Assembly (NCBI GenBank): GCA_013368375.1
Contig: JAACJP010000034.1
Span: forward strand, 1 to 64,000
Source: Tricholomella constricta
Taxonomy: Eukaryota > Basidiomycota > Agaricomycetes > Agaricales > Lyophyllaceae
DNA length: 64,000 bases
Direction of reading: 5' to 3'
The notes under the pieces were generated by a model. It worked only from the letters and a program-made list of their open reading frames with translations, had not been told where the DNA came from and ran no database searches. Below, in pieces: positions 20,676 through 31,222 of this stretch. The first letter of the stretch is position 1. The number at the start of each line of letters is the position of its first letter. The translations under genes and the position numbers were made by a program.

Positions 20676-22624
20676 GGTGGGTGAAGAAGCAGTTGGTAAG
20701 GCGGGTGTCCTGGCCTGGCAAAATACTTTCGCGAAGATGTGCAACCGTCAGCTATTCGAAGGCATCGTTAATTTATGAGGGATCAGGGGATGGTGAGGTC
20801 ACGAGGACCAGGTGGTGATTGACGGGTGGAGAAATCTCGGGCGTGGAGGATCGGCGGTTGAAGAGCGGCCCGTCATCTGTGAACATCGTGCTCCATGCAG
20901 GGCACGACTAGCTGTATTCAAGACAATTTCGCGAAGGCCGTATAAACATTCAACCTGTATGCTCCGAAGCCAACGAGCTCGCGTTCTTCTGAAGCTCAAG
21001 CCAAGCATTGGGCAAACCTGGTGAAAACCTGTAGCTCTTCAGAGCCCTGACGACTACGACGGGGTAAATTGACAGCCAAATAATTCTTAGTGTGTCCACT
21101 GTGGAGAGCCGTTCGTCTCCAGTAGAAGAAACGAAATGAGTATAATGTCAACATTGTGGGGAAGGTACAGTGAAATGTGATGCTCACCGTCACGCGGGAG
21201 TAGTCTAGGGAAGGACAAACGTGTATCACACGCTAAGCGTGAGTCTGATCATTTTCTGTTTGTGCCATCTAAGGCCCTATCTTCCGAAACTGAGCTCTCG
21301 ACACCCCAAGCGGCGTAACTTCTGGGAAGCTTCGATTGCGAAAAAAAGACTTTGCAAATTAGTAGTTCCAGGGGTGAACTGAGTTGGATAAACATTCAGG
21401 ACATCTGCTCAAGGAATCCGTCAGAAGGCGGGACTTTGATGAAAGGGCTCACGTCGATCTCCAAAATTATGTATGGGAAGCGGAACCAGGTACGGCGCAT
21501 GCAATAGTGTCAAAGGCATGGCAAGCTTGGGTATTATACCGTCGGCTGAGACACGCTAAGTTTGAAGGAACAGTCAAACACTCTCATTGGCATGCTTTAA
21601 GATGGTTTCGACACTGCGAGGGGCAGACCCTCGGTGCAATCTTGTCAGCTGTTAGGGTCGTACAAATCAAGAGTTATATGAGTATAGCAGTAAGATACAC
21701 AGAGCGGGTAGTAACCTATTCAAAATTGTTAGCTGAAGCCGAAAGAGCTCGAGGGGAAACATACATTAAAAGTCGTAAAGAAGCTGCCTACGATACCAAT
21801 CCACTGTTCTGAGTCGAGCTGGGCCCAGATGCTCCTGTGCCATTCGGCTAAGAGACTCTGTCGGCAAGGGGTCGGTCATTTGGTGATGGAGGTGGTAGAG
21901 GTAGCGGTTCATTGTCGTCATCATAATCGTCTTCAAGGAATTCTCGCGCAGGCGGGCCGTCGTCCTCACTCAGACGCACGCGGCCCTCGGGTCTCGTAAT
22001 GGTTTTAAGCCTAGCATGTTATAGAAGCGCTGCACGTACATAGAAAGACTGCAGTAACTCACTGGTGCGAAACAACTCGCCGGAGTGAATCCGCTCTCCT
22101 CCACAGAATAAAGAGAACGCACATGGTGCATGTCGTAAAGAGCACAATCATGGGCATGTTGCCTATCGGTTGAGGCCGAGGTGCATGCTGAGGATCTGTC
22201 GAAATACTGCATTGTATAGCGACGACCGTAAATCATGGTCAACCAAGCTGACCTCCGGGGTTCACAGGTGCCATTGTTCAATTGTTGTTGATCTTAATCA
22301 ACGTCGAAAGGATATCCGAGTCTTCTCGTCGGTTTGGGTGGACTATGTTGTCGCTGTCGCTGTCGCGTCGGCGTCTGGTCAACGTCTGAGTCGTGGTCTC
22401 CGTGGTGCGCTCGACGAGTATATGCACACGTGATGACTTTGGCCGGACCGGCCTTTGCCCCCCTTCAAGGCTGTCTGCAATCTCCAGCACTGTTGTTGTC
22501 GATGTCTCTCTAAGTCCTATTGCTGACAGTACTCAGCAGGGACTCTGGGGAAATACATAATCATCGCAGCAAGTACCCACTCTATCCTGCAGGCTGCGAC
22601 TGACATTTTCAGTCAGGGACCGGA
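20676..22624. other. 2 kb region without a firm gene
   Basis: The first ~300 bases are the GH115 upstream region. One open frame (21384-21812) is listed separately. On the minus strand near 21800-22000 a frame reads acidic/Pro-rich (EDDGPPAREFLEDDYDDDNE), a composition I associate with N-termini of fungal transposases, but there are no further motifs. A GTCGCT microsatellite lies near 22350-22368. Confidence 0.35.
21384..21812 (+). CDS. orphan open frame of 142 residues
   Basis: Uninterrupted ATG-to-stop frame, basic, with two moderately helical stretches and no signal peptide. No family is recognised, no splice partner is evident, and the flanks look noncoding or transposon-like. It may be chance. 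Confidence 0.2.
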   Translation: MDKHSGHLLKESVRRRDFDERAHVDLQNYVWEAEPGTAHAIVSKAWQAWVLYRRLRHAKFEGTVKHSHWHALRWFRHCEGQTLGAILSAVRVVQIKSYMSIAVRYTERVVTYSKLLAEAERARGETYIKSRKEAAYDTNPLF

Positions 22625-23570
22625 GTGGAACTGAACGAATCTCTTATGCGCTCGTTGCTCTCAGCTCTACATGACTCTATGTCCTTTCAATCTAGACAGC
22701 GTCCGGCCGCAGTAGCTCAAGCTCGACCTCTGCCCCGGTCAGAACCTTTATCCGAATTCTCTTCACCCCCAGTACCAAATAGCGGCTGGGCTTCGGAGAA
22801 CTTCATGTTTGGCGCTGGGATGGTCATCATCCAGCCATCGAGCCACAAGATTGTCGTCATTTACGACACAAGAGACAAATATTGGTTTCTTCCGAGAGGA
22901 AGGAAGGATATGGGTGAATCCTTGGAGGCGACAGCGATCAGAGAGGCTTATGAGGAGGTAAGCAAAAACCTTTGTCCTCAAAAATCTTGCCTTCCGACCT
23001 ATTGGCAATAATTTTCAAGTCAGGTTATCAGGCTGAATTTTTTCCACTTTACACGCCGTCTCACGCGCCCGCGCCCCCGAACGACCGCTCTATCTATGAA
23101 CGACCAAACACAGAGCCCTTCTACATAACGCTCACATCCTGGTCGCCTGGTAGAGGTAACAGGAAGTCAGGAGGAGAGTACCTGACGTCGTGGTACATCG
23201 GCCAGATACCCGAAGACGCAGTGGGTTATATCTTCATCTGAATGAACCCTCTCAATTGATCTCACTCACGATGCTGCTACTTAGGTCCACACGCGCGGAA
23301 CCGGCATGCCCAACGAACAGACGTACACCTCCCACCTGTGCACATACGAAGAAGCGATGGAGCTCGTTTACAGCGGCCAGCGCAACGTCTTGCGGTATGC
23401 ATGGGCGGTCTACACACACACGCTCGAAATCCAGGAGAACCAGAGGTACCAAGATCAGCCGTCGGCTTCGAATTCCCCGAAAGATGTGCGTAGCGCTCGG
23501 CCATCCCCATTCTCACTGACGCGATACCGTCCAGACCCCAAATCAAGCCCCAGTTGGCGTCCAGCAGTAA
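22625..23570 (+). CDS. NUDIX hydrolase
   Basis: Exons 22625-22957, 23020-23220, 23285-23485 and 23535-23570 encode 256 residues in phase. The NUDIX box spans intron 1: GRKDMGESLEATAIREAYEE joins SGY, matching G-x5-E-x7-R-E-U-x-E-E-x-G-U. Before it comes a beta-rich lead (FGAGMVIIQP, KIVVIYDTRDKYWFLPRG). A Ser/Pro-rich N-terminal ~55 residues precedes the domain, and a Met at 22679 is an alternative start. NUDIX enzymes cleave nucleoside diphosphates linked to another moiety; the substrate here cannot be told. The C-terminal end is short and polar. Domain call secure. Confidence 0.85.
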
Positions 23571-23962
23571 AGAAATTATGTACGTCTAGTGTGATCCTGC
23601 AGTCTTCGCTTTCGTCTTCGTTGTTCTTCAACCGCCTGTAGTACTGATACCCTGTAGCCCCTGCTTTATGACATTCCTTCCTTGCCGCGCTCCGAGGCAG
23701 TTGACCCGCCCGACACCACCACCACCACCACGCACAACTCATCAGTTTCAACCGAAACATCAAGTTTTATTTCAGAACACGAAACTGCCAGTCCATAAAC
23801 CTGCTGCAACGCAACTTAGGCGCTTTCCGATCTTTAAGCGATAAATGGACGTTGGCGGTGTCAGGTACTATGGATGCGTCGATCATGTGATGACACGGTC
23901 ACTGGCCCAATCTGAAGCCTTACATCCCGCCCATCTCTCCCAAAAGCCCAGATCTTGCCTCT
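23571..23962. other. intergenic
   Basis: No supported gene. A short CACCAC repeat is present at 23715-23732. Confidence 0.5.
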
Positions 23963-24457
23963 ATGTCTCTGACTTTGTTACCATTGAACATATCTTCCAT
24001 GCGCGCAGACGGGTCACTGAGCACAGGCGCCGACATTCCAAGAACGTTCTTGCGTTTACTAGAGGGTCTCCAAGACCCGTTCTGTGTTATTGCGGCTGTA
24101 GAAACTGTATCGAAGGTTATGAAGGTGAGTACTTGAGTGACAGCCTTTCCACTGTGTCTTTCAGGAGCACAACTTGAATTTGAAATACTGCTGCGCATCA
24201 ATTCGTCGAAACTATTCCCAGGCGCTTGCAGAGCGCTATATCGCCGTGCTCAAAATCCTCGACTATTCACGCGGTCTTCACCGATCCAGAACCAGGAGTC
24301 AAGGTGTAAGTTGACAATGTCCGTGCCGGCTATTGAATATGAGCTCACAACTCTTTTGTCACTTTTGTAGCCTCCTGATAATACCCGCAGGACGATGGCG
24401 CAACTCCAGAATCACAAGTGGCTTTCTTCTTGCATGCACCCCAATCACGATATATGA
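23963..24457 (+). CDS. small protein of unknown function, 129 residues
   Basis: Three exons (23963-24124, 24165-24305, 24371-24457) with canonical GTGAGT and GTAAGT donors and clean acceptors keep the frame and end at a TGA. The middle is helical and basic (VETVSKVMKEHNLNLKYC, RNYSQALAERYIAVLKIL). No signal peptide, no known motif. Support comes from splice signals and phase only. It might be a conserved small subunit of some complex, but I do not recognise it. Confidence 0.45.
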
Positions 24458-24950
24458 GGTCCAGCAGCCTCCTTTGTCATTCCATTGTCAGTATTTGATT
24501 ATATATCTTTGGAGGCTCAAGCTGCCTGCAAGCAGCATTGCGAGACGCATTCTAGCAGCCAATGCTTTGAAAGCGCAGGGCGCACAAAAGTTCCTTCAAA
24601 ACACGGTAGAAAACACAGAACGCTGGAGAATCCGATCCTTGTGTAGGAACGAAGTGACTGTCGTAAGCACTGGAATTTCGAGTAGACTATTCTCGATGTG
24701 CCTACGAAATTCGGGCGTCGCGCCAGATGTCGCGCGCTTGTCAGACTCTGGAGGCTTTTAGGTACGGCATTATTGCGAGGCAAGTGGGTATGAAGCAGGC
24801 GTATATGAAACTGTAGATGCGGTGAGCGGATGGTGCTATAGCGCGGGAGAGCAATGCGGGGACGGGAGAAGTGCAGCGCGGACCGCGCAAGCGCCATCGT
24901 GACCGTCGGACGAAACCTGCAAAGTTCGGATTACGTACCGCGCAAACAAC
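24458..24950. other. intergenic
   Basis: Only overlapping short frames on both strands. Holds the presumed promoter of the methyltransferase gene. Confidence 0.45.
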
Positions 24951-26736
24951 ATGCATGCCAGCTACCAGCTCCTCGACAAAGTGCGCCCTCTTTCTATTTC
25001 ATCACTCATGTACGACGACCTTCTCTATCACAGGGGCTCGTTCCCGATTTCATTGTTCGACGTGTAATCCGTGCTCTTCTGCGCCAGAGACTCCGTGAAA
25101 TTGACCGTGGGTCCTTTGAGGCCAACCATGCTGCAAAAATGCGCTGGATTGAGGAGCTTCGCGCGAGAGATGCGATCGCCGAGGTACCTGAGAAAGCTAA
25201 CGAGCAACACTACCAAGTAATTCCGCCCATCTCATCGGAAATTTCATGCCTGACGCGGACATTTAGGTCCCCACCAAGTTCATTATTTCCACCTTGGGTC
25301 CTTATGCCAAGTACTCGTCGTGTTTGTACCCGACCGGGAAAGAAACCCTTGCAGAGGCTGAAAGCCTTATGCTGGAAAGCTACTGCGAGAAAGCCCAGCT
25401 GAGAGATAATCAGGAAATATTGGACCTGGGGTGCGGTTCGTGCATTCAATGAGATTTTAGAGGTTGCGCCACTTACACCTGTGCAGGATGGGGCAGTCTT
25501 TCGCTATTTCTTGCTCAGGTATATATTCTTGACTCCCTTTTACACGCGGTCTCATGTGTTGCGATTGGCAAAGAAATACCCCAACGCACGTATCACCGGG
25601 CTATCCAACTCAGCCACCCAGAAGGCTCATATCGACGCGGTTGCAAAGCTTCGCGGTCTCACCAATATAGTGGTCAGTATCCTGGCATCATGTTGTGCTT
25701 GGGGAAACAAAACCCTTTCTCCACAGATCATTACAGCCGACATCAATACATTCAACTTTGGCAGTGGAGAATAGTGGGTATTATCTGCCTCTCGTCATGT
25801 ATCAGCTCACCCGGCATCACCGCCTGCAGCTTTGACAGAATCATATCCATCGAGGTTCTTAGTGCCGAGGCCCCAAGTTTTGACTCAATGTAACCCTGAA
25901 CGTTCTTTAGATGTTTGAGCACATGAAGAACTACCAGGTCCTATTCCAAAAGGTGTCCACCTGGCTGCGGCCAAACTTGTCGCCGGCGGCCAGAGCAGAC
26001 GATGCTCTACTCTTTATCCAGGTCTTCTGCCACCGCTCAATGCCCTATCACTTCGAGGAAGGCGATGGCTGGATGGCCCAGAACTTCTTCTCAGGTCAGC
26101 GCTGCTTATTCCAAAGGCACCCCGAATTCTGATCAGAACGATTCACAGGGGGCACGATGCCGTCGCACGATCTTTTCGTATTTTTCCCTTTTGAGTTATA
26201 ATGTGTCGCTTGCTTCTTACACCCTGCGGGATTCACCCACAGACGTACTTCCAGTCTGACTTGACGCTCATCCGGAGCTGGTACATCAACGGCATGCACT
26301 ACTCCCGCACCCTCGAAGACTGGCTCAAACTCCAGGACAAGAATGGCAAGGGTATAACCCATCCTTTCGGGTATCGGAATTGGATGTGCAGTACTGATCC
26401 AGATCTACATCTTACACGCAATAGAAGGCCTCGCGGAACTGCGAAATGATGCGGTAGCGAAAGGAAAGCCTCGGACGGATGCTACCAAGACTTTCTACCG
26501 GTCCGTGTCGAAGTTCTTGACAGCTTTTCAGGCGTTGAACTGTGTTGTAACGTTCCGAAGGTTCCGCGTGTTCTATATGGCATGCTCTGAGTTGTTCAAT
26601 ATGGATGGTGGTCAGCAGTGAGTTCATCGTCCTAGGTAGCTTCTTGCCTCCTTGATGTCGATTATGTTTTTTTTTCTTTTCGTTTGGTGGCAGATGGGGT
26701 CTTGGACAATATCTTTTCAAGGCGAAAAACAGCTAG
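24951..26736 (+). CDS. CFA/coclaurine-N-methyltransferase-like SAM-dependent methyltransferase
   Basis: Thirteen exons (24951-24980, 25034-25216, 25267-25435, 25487-25518, 25574-25672, 25727-25773, 25830-25854, 25911-26094, 26149-26177, 26243-26351, 26425-26500, 26561-26617, 26694-26736) give 360 residues with all phases consistent. SAM motif I reads ILDLGCGWGSLSLFLA across intron 3. It is followed by ITGLSNSATQKAHI, ITADINTF, the post-motif DRIISIEMFEHMKNY, and the C-terminal FEEGDGW, PSHDLF and GLGQYLF segments typical of the cyclopropane-fatty-acid-synthase-like group. Relatives methylate lipids or amines; the substrate is not predictable. Very short exons (25-32 nt) are notable. It appears intact. 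Confidence 0.88.
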
Positions 26737-26890
26737 TCTTCAATCTAAGACGAGTAGGAATGGCATCAAAACGTGGTGACTTTACCTACTAGAAGATACA
26801 TATACCTCGAGTAGAGGAAGGGAATAGTATACAGCACAAGGGAAAGAAGACAGACATGAGCGCGTCGTCCCTTCAGACTCGGAATGGAAT

Positions 26891-27311
26891 TCAAAGAACC
26901 CGTTTTCTTGAGCGGTCTTCAATGTTGTTGAGGAGACGGAGGATGTTGAGGACTGTTGGCACAAGGATAAATCAGTAACTGTCCAAGTGCAGATAGTAAT
27001 CTGGAAACCATACACAGGTTAATAAAGCTGCCAACCCAAAATATGAGAAGGTCTTCAAAGAATGACAACAAACAAACAAGACGCATTCGAGGTACTTACA
27101 GCGAAATGGCACCCATGATGAACTCATCGGGCGAGAGCTTCGCGTTGATCATACAGGTATCATACACGCTTGGAGCCACCGAGGAGCGGCTCCTGTGTCG
27201 TTGTTATGGAAGTAGTTCAAGTCGCCGTTGCTGGGCTTTGAGTTGGGGCCTGCAGCCCCGTAGGAAGGTGGAGGGACGGGATATCAGTGGCTCATAATGG
27301 TCGGTAGACAT
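26891..27311 (-). pseudogene. remnant of a Bax-inhibitor-1/LFG family gene lacking its core
   Basis: The minus strand carries an N-terminal piece (around 27160-27290) with a PPPSYGAA segment like that of fungal Bax-inhibitor proteins. It is joined directly to the C-terminal piece VYDTCMINAKLSPDEFIMGAISL (about 27111-27180) and, after an intron, FINLFLNILRLLNN ending at 26891. The family has about seven membrane helices, and here the six before the YDT motif are absent. The YLD residues expected after AISL are also missing. The N-terminal frame does not match the ATG at 27311 without a shift, nor does it run into the C-terminal frame. This is best read as an internally deleted, nonfunctional copy. 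Confidence 0.6.
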
Positions 27312-27377
27312 CGACGGCAAGCTCCGGGCCGGACTGCGCACTACTAAGTGAACCTTTACCAGCATTCACATCCCTCG

Positions 27378-27763
27378 ATGGCTCTGATTGAGGTGCCCCC
27401 AGCCTTCACTTCTCCTTCAACTTCGTTAAATGACCTATTAGATTATCGCGAACGATCGACTTGGTCGCAAAGGTCAGCTAATTAGCGTCCGGTACCCAAT
27501 CAGACACTGAATGCATGTCCACAACTTACAGTCCGAGTCAAATGCAGTCCTGATGACACTGTTGGGGACCTGAAGAAGCTCATCGCTGCCCAGACTGGTA
27601 CCAACCCAGCCAAAATTCAGTTGAAGAAATGGCGAGTCACCTCTGCGCCTTGAGATCATTCCATCCTGATTGATAAGTATGGCATAGGTACACGATCTAT
27701 AAGGACCATATCACACTCGCGGACTATGAGATCAATGACGGGATGAGTTTGGAAATGTATTGA
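27378..27763 (+). CDS. HUB1: ubiquitin-like splicing modifier Hub1/UBL5
   Basis: Exons 27378-27392, 27442-27472, 27532-27631 and 27688-27763 encode exactly 73 residues, the usual Hub1 length. The sequence holds [48 protein letters not shown] and DGM, and ends in a double-aromatic-type tail (LEMY) rather than ubiquitin's Gly-Gly. Hub1 binds Snu66 in the tri-snRNP non-covalently and tunes 5' splice-site choice. Intron 3 uses a GC donor (TG|GCGAGT at 27632). The first exon has only 15 nt. It lies 66 bp from the Bax-inhibitor remnant, head to head. Confidence 0.93.
27632..27687 (+). other. GC-AG intron in HUB1
   Basis: AAG AAA TG|GCGAGT ... GGCATAG|G TAC ACG restores the invariant KKWYTI core of Hub1. 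No GT donor can do so. This is the best supported GC-AG intron in the window, because the protein is almost invariant. Confidence 0.8.
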
Positions 27764-28207
27764 GCGATTCTTCTTGTGGCGCTGAGGCGATTCTCCGTCG
27801 GCCTCTGCGGCTAGTAGGATTGTCGACGATCAATGTGGCAAAGGTACGTTGAATAGTGAATGTCTTTCTGTTATAAAGGGCCGGCCATGATGACCGGTTT
27901 TGAACGGCTTGTGTTATTTCATGAACCCTTCCCCCCCATCTCCCAGTCTGTGTCATACGAGGGATATCAGAAGGGTTCCTGTGGTTATGGAGGCAGCGGA
28001 AATAAAGGACATGGTATTTGTAATGTCATTCATTGCATCGTTGGACGTGGTGAAATACTTGTAGAGTAAAAATCAACAGGTCCAAATAGTTCGCCTTTGG
28101 ACAGACACTATCAGTCGTTCCTGCGTTCTGTAATCCGAGTCAACGTTCGTCGAGCTCTCCTGTCAACGCTCGCCTGCTGGACTGAGTCTGACCTGCGATA
28201 TCTTGCT
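27764..28207. other. intergenic
   Basis: No supported gene between HUB1 and the F-box gene. Frames are short. Confidence 0.5.
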
Positions 28208-30715
28208 ATGGCGGTCCTCTGGCACTTTCCTGACGAGATGATCAAAGAAATCCTTCAACATGTTCTACAGGTACCCGATGAGGCATTCAGCCGCACATTT
28301 CCCATCTTACCCCTCGGCAGCTGCGCGGAAACCAGATCGGCTCCGCTCTTGGTCTGCAAGAGTTGGCTTCGTGTAGCGACACCCCTTTTCTATAGCGTCG
28401 TTGTTTTGCGCTGTAGAAGGCAGACAGAAGCACTTTCACGAACCCTGTTTGGCAACAAGATGCTTGGCACATTCATCCAGAAACTGCGTCTCGAAGGCGG
28501 GTTTGGCCAGTCGGTCCACACTATTGTTGAAGCCGCACCGAACATCACAGACCTGTGGTTAACTCTCGATATCTCGTGTTTCGATAATGTCACTGGCCTG
28601 TGCCGTGCGTTGCCAACAATGAACCCACGGCGCGTCATCTTGTGCGATCCAGATAATAATCACATCGAAAACGACCAAATTCGCACTCTCTTCGAGGCAC
28701 TATGCAACGGTATTAGGACGTGGAAGGCACTAGTGAGTATGTGTGTTGTATCGAGCCTTCGCTGCATTGATGATTCGTGGTCAATAGGTATTGATTGACC
28801 TGCCGTTTGCCGGCTTTCGTGGTTGTTATCCAAGCAAAAGGGCTCTAGAAATATGTGGGGTATTGGCCACGGCCCCGCATCTTCAGACGCTCGTGTTAAA
28901 ACATCCACAAGGGTCCAGGGATTTTTTGCAACAGATTACTCAAAATCCCTCGTTAGAGATCGTCCACGTTGCCTTTCAATCTTTGGGAGACCCTAAGTGG
29001 GACGCGATGTTCATCGAGGAGTCGCGACGCTTCGAGATCTACGAATTGCGAGAAGGCGAAAAACTGAAGGAGCTGCTTCACTATGAGTATCCAGACGCGA
29101 AGGAGCTGTGAGTGAGATTTCACGCCTGTGCTGGCTCCGAGGTCTTATCTTGCATCAATGATATGGCGTGAAGGTGCTGAAATACAGTTGGACGGCACTT
29201 TTGTGGCCACCGCTCAGGGTCAAGGAGAAGATATGGAACGAAATCATATATCTCAGCCTTATTCTCCTCAATCCAGAAAAGATCGCTGCGAGACAGTACG
29301 CAGACAAGGATACATAGACTTTCTTCAGCATCTGTTCGGCATATGTCGATAAAGAATTAGGTCAATATTCTCCGTGTCGAAACTTTTCTGCGTAAGCTCT
29401 CTTCAATCTCCTTTTGATTGAATAGACCGACCGTAAGCCCCGCGCCCTCGAGACTTACGACGCGCAGGCGCGCACATCGCGTTACTATTGGCCACATGGC
29501 TCAAGCATCTATACTACGGTGCAACGAAGGTGAGGCTCTCCTTTGATTCCCCCATAGTATTACCATACTGATCTATACTACGTGCAACGAAGGATAACCT
29601 TGTCTTGTCTGTCCTGTCTGATGCCCAGTGAGGCTACCGAAACACGGCAGCCTTTCACCGGCATCGCTAGAAATTTACATCGCAACACTATCATCGGCAC
29701 GCTCTCCTCCGCGAGGACTCGCGGCCCTCTGGCATTTTTCGGATTACATCAACAATTATCCGTTCCTCTGATCCCCAACCCGCTCATGAATGATTGCATG
29801 GAACAGGTCTCATTACTAGTCTACGCAGCCCACCGCCCCGCGTTTTCCGCGCACCTCCTCGACTTCGAGGGCCTCATGTCACTAGCAGGCGCAACAGGGT
29901 CCACCCGAAAAACGCTGACCGGCCGGCCACCTTATCATCCGATCTGGCCGAAGGCGTCTGTCTCCTCTCTTTGCTTCTAATGCTCTACGAGCGCTTGATT
30001 GGATAACTTCGACAACTGCAGATCACCGGCGCCCCGATCTAGAGACTCGGACACTTTCATTCTAGTCTCTACTTGGATGTATAAAGTCAGTATCCTCTAT
30101 CTACATTTTTAATAGGGCCGTATATTTAAGGTTGCCTTCACTGGGGGATGTCGCGTTCCAGAACGCTTCGAGGATGTAGGCCGCATGGGTGTTCCTTCAA
30201 TCACACGGATTTGAAGACACGGAAGCCCGGCGGATTATCTCAGTTGTCGACCTATGTCCCGCCCTTCCGTCGCGTATCTATTGAGTGGTCAGTATTACTA
30301 TTATACGCCACTTGCTCATTCTCCTAATCTCTCGTTCTTCTCTTCTTATAGCAAGTTCCTTTGAATCCCACACAACACTTACTATAATATTCTGACGGCT
30401 GGCGGCAAGTTGCATTATCTTTCAATATTATTGACTTAGATGTAGCGGCAGAGAGACGTTCAACAAATCGATGTTGCCGTGTATCTCGGCCAGACAGATT
30501 TTGGAACGTTTTACCCCGCGCTCAAGAAAATCCAGATCTGTAGTTGCTGGTGGCCCACTGCCGCTGGGTCAGTAATTTTTTCACATCATTTCCGGTCGAC
30601 TGGCTCTTTAGAAGTCCTGGTGCAGTGCGAGTGCGGTCACGGACACATGGCGGGGTTTCGAGCGAATTGGGTCGCTTGGTCGGAGCGACTGATGACTTGG
30701 GGTGACGAACCGTAA
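28208..30715 (+). pseudogene. Agaricomycete F-box family gene, intact N-terminus and decayed remainder
   Basis: Exons 28208-28732 and 28788-29111 read 282 intact residues. The F-box region starts WHFPDEMIKEILQHVLQVPDE and continues with SAPLLVCKSWLRVATPLFYSVVVLR and an LRR-like part (PNITDLWLTL). In this expanded mushroom family proteins are, from memory, far longer. Reading on from the GTGAGT at 29109, the expected next block appears (PPLRVKEKIWNEIIYLSL, about 29206-29262), then a TAG at 29319, then frameshifted pieces (SIFSVSKLFC near 29365-29392; DLCPALPSRIY near 30250-30285). A last block with FYPALKKIQI and WVAWSERLM ends at 30715. So the back two thirds have decayed. A short F-box-only protein could still be made. 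Confidence 0.6.
29509..29594 (+). repeat. short direct repeat inside the decayed F-box gene
   Basis: ATCTATACTACGGTGCAACG at 29509 recurs as ATCTATACTACGTGCAACG at 29572, each followed by AAGG. A 23-24 bp duplication at 63 bp spacing, possibly a repair scar. Confidence 0.6.
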
Positions 30716-31222
30716 TGGGATTTGGGCACTGCACTGCACTGGCCATGGAAGCCTCGCTTGAAGGCATAGCTAGGCGGCTTTTTTTTCTGTGTCTGGATCT
30801 TGTTTCAAAAGTAAGCAGTACCTTCACAGCCCAAGGACGCAGCAGTATAACATTCATCCGAGTGGCTATAAGATGGATGAAAGAACCGATTGGAGTCGAC
30901 AGGAATACCAAAGGACGGATCTAGCCTGTGAGATTGGAGTGTAAGCGAGAGAAGCAGATCTAGAAAGACGCACTTTTACACAAGGACATAGTTGGCACAC
31001 CTAAGCGGCGCGCACAAAGCTACATTTCAGTTTCAATTTGCATTGTTACAACATACAATAGTCTCAACAAAGGGCCAACCAAGAACACGAGATAAGTAAT
31101 GGGCGTAGTAGGTATGTATGATGAATGCCGATGTGATAAAAAACGAAAACGTGTGCCCTTCAGACAAAGGAAGGGTCCCTGTCACCCCTATCGGATGGGG
31201 TGTATCATATCATATGCCCGTC
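30716..31222. other. intergenic
   Basis: No supported gene. 3' flanks of two converging units. Confidence 0.5.
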
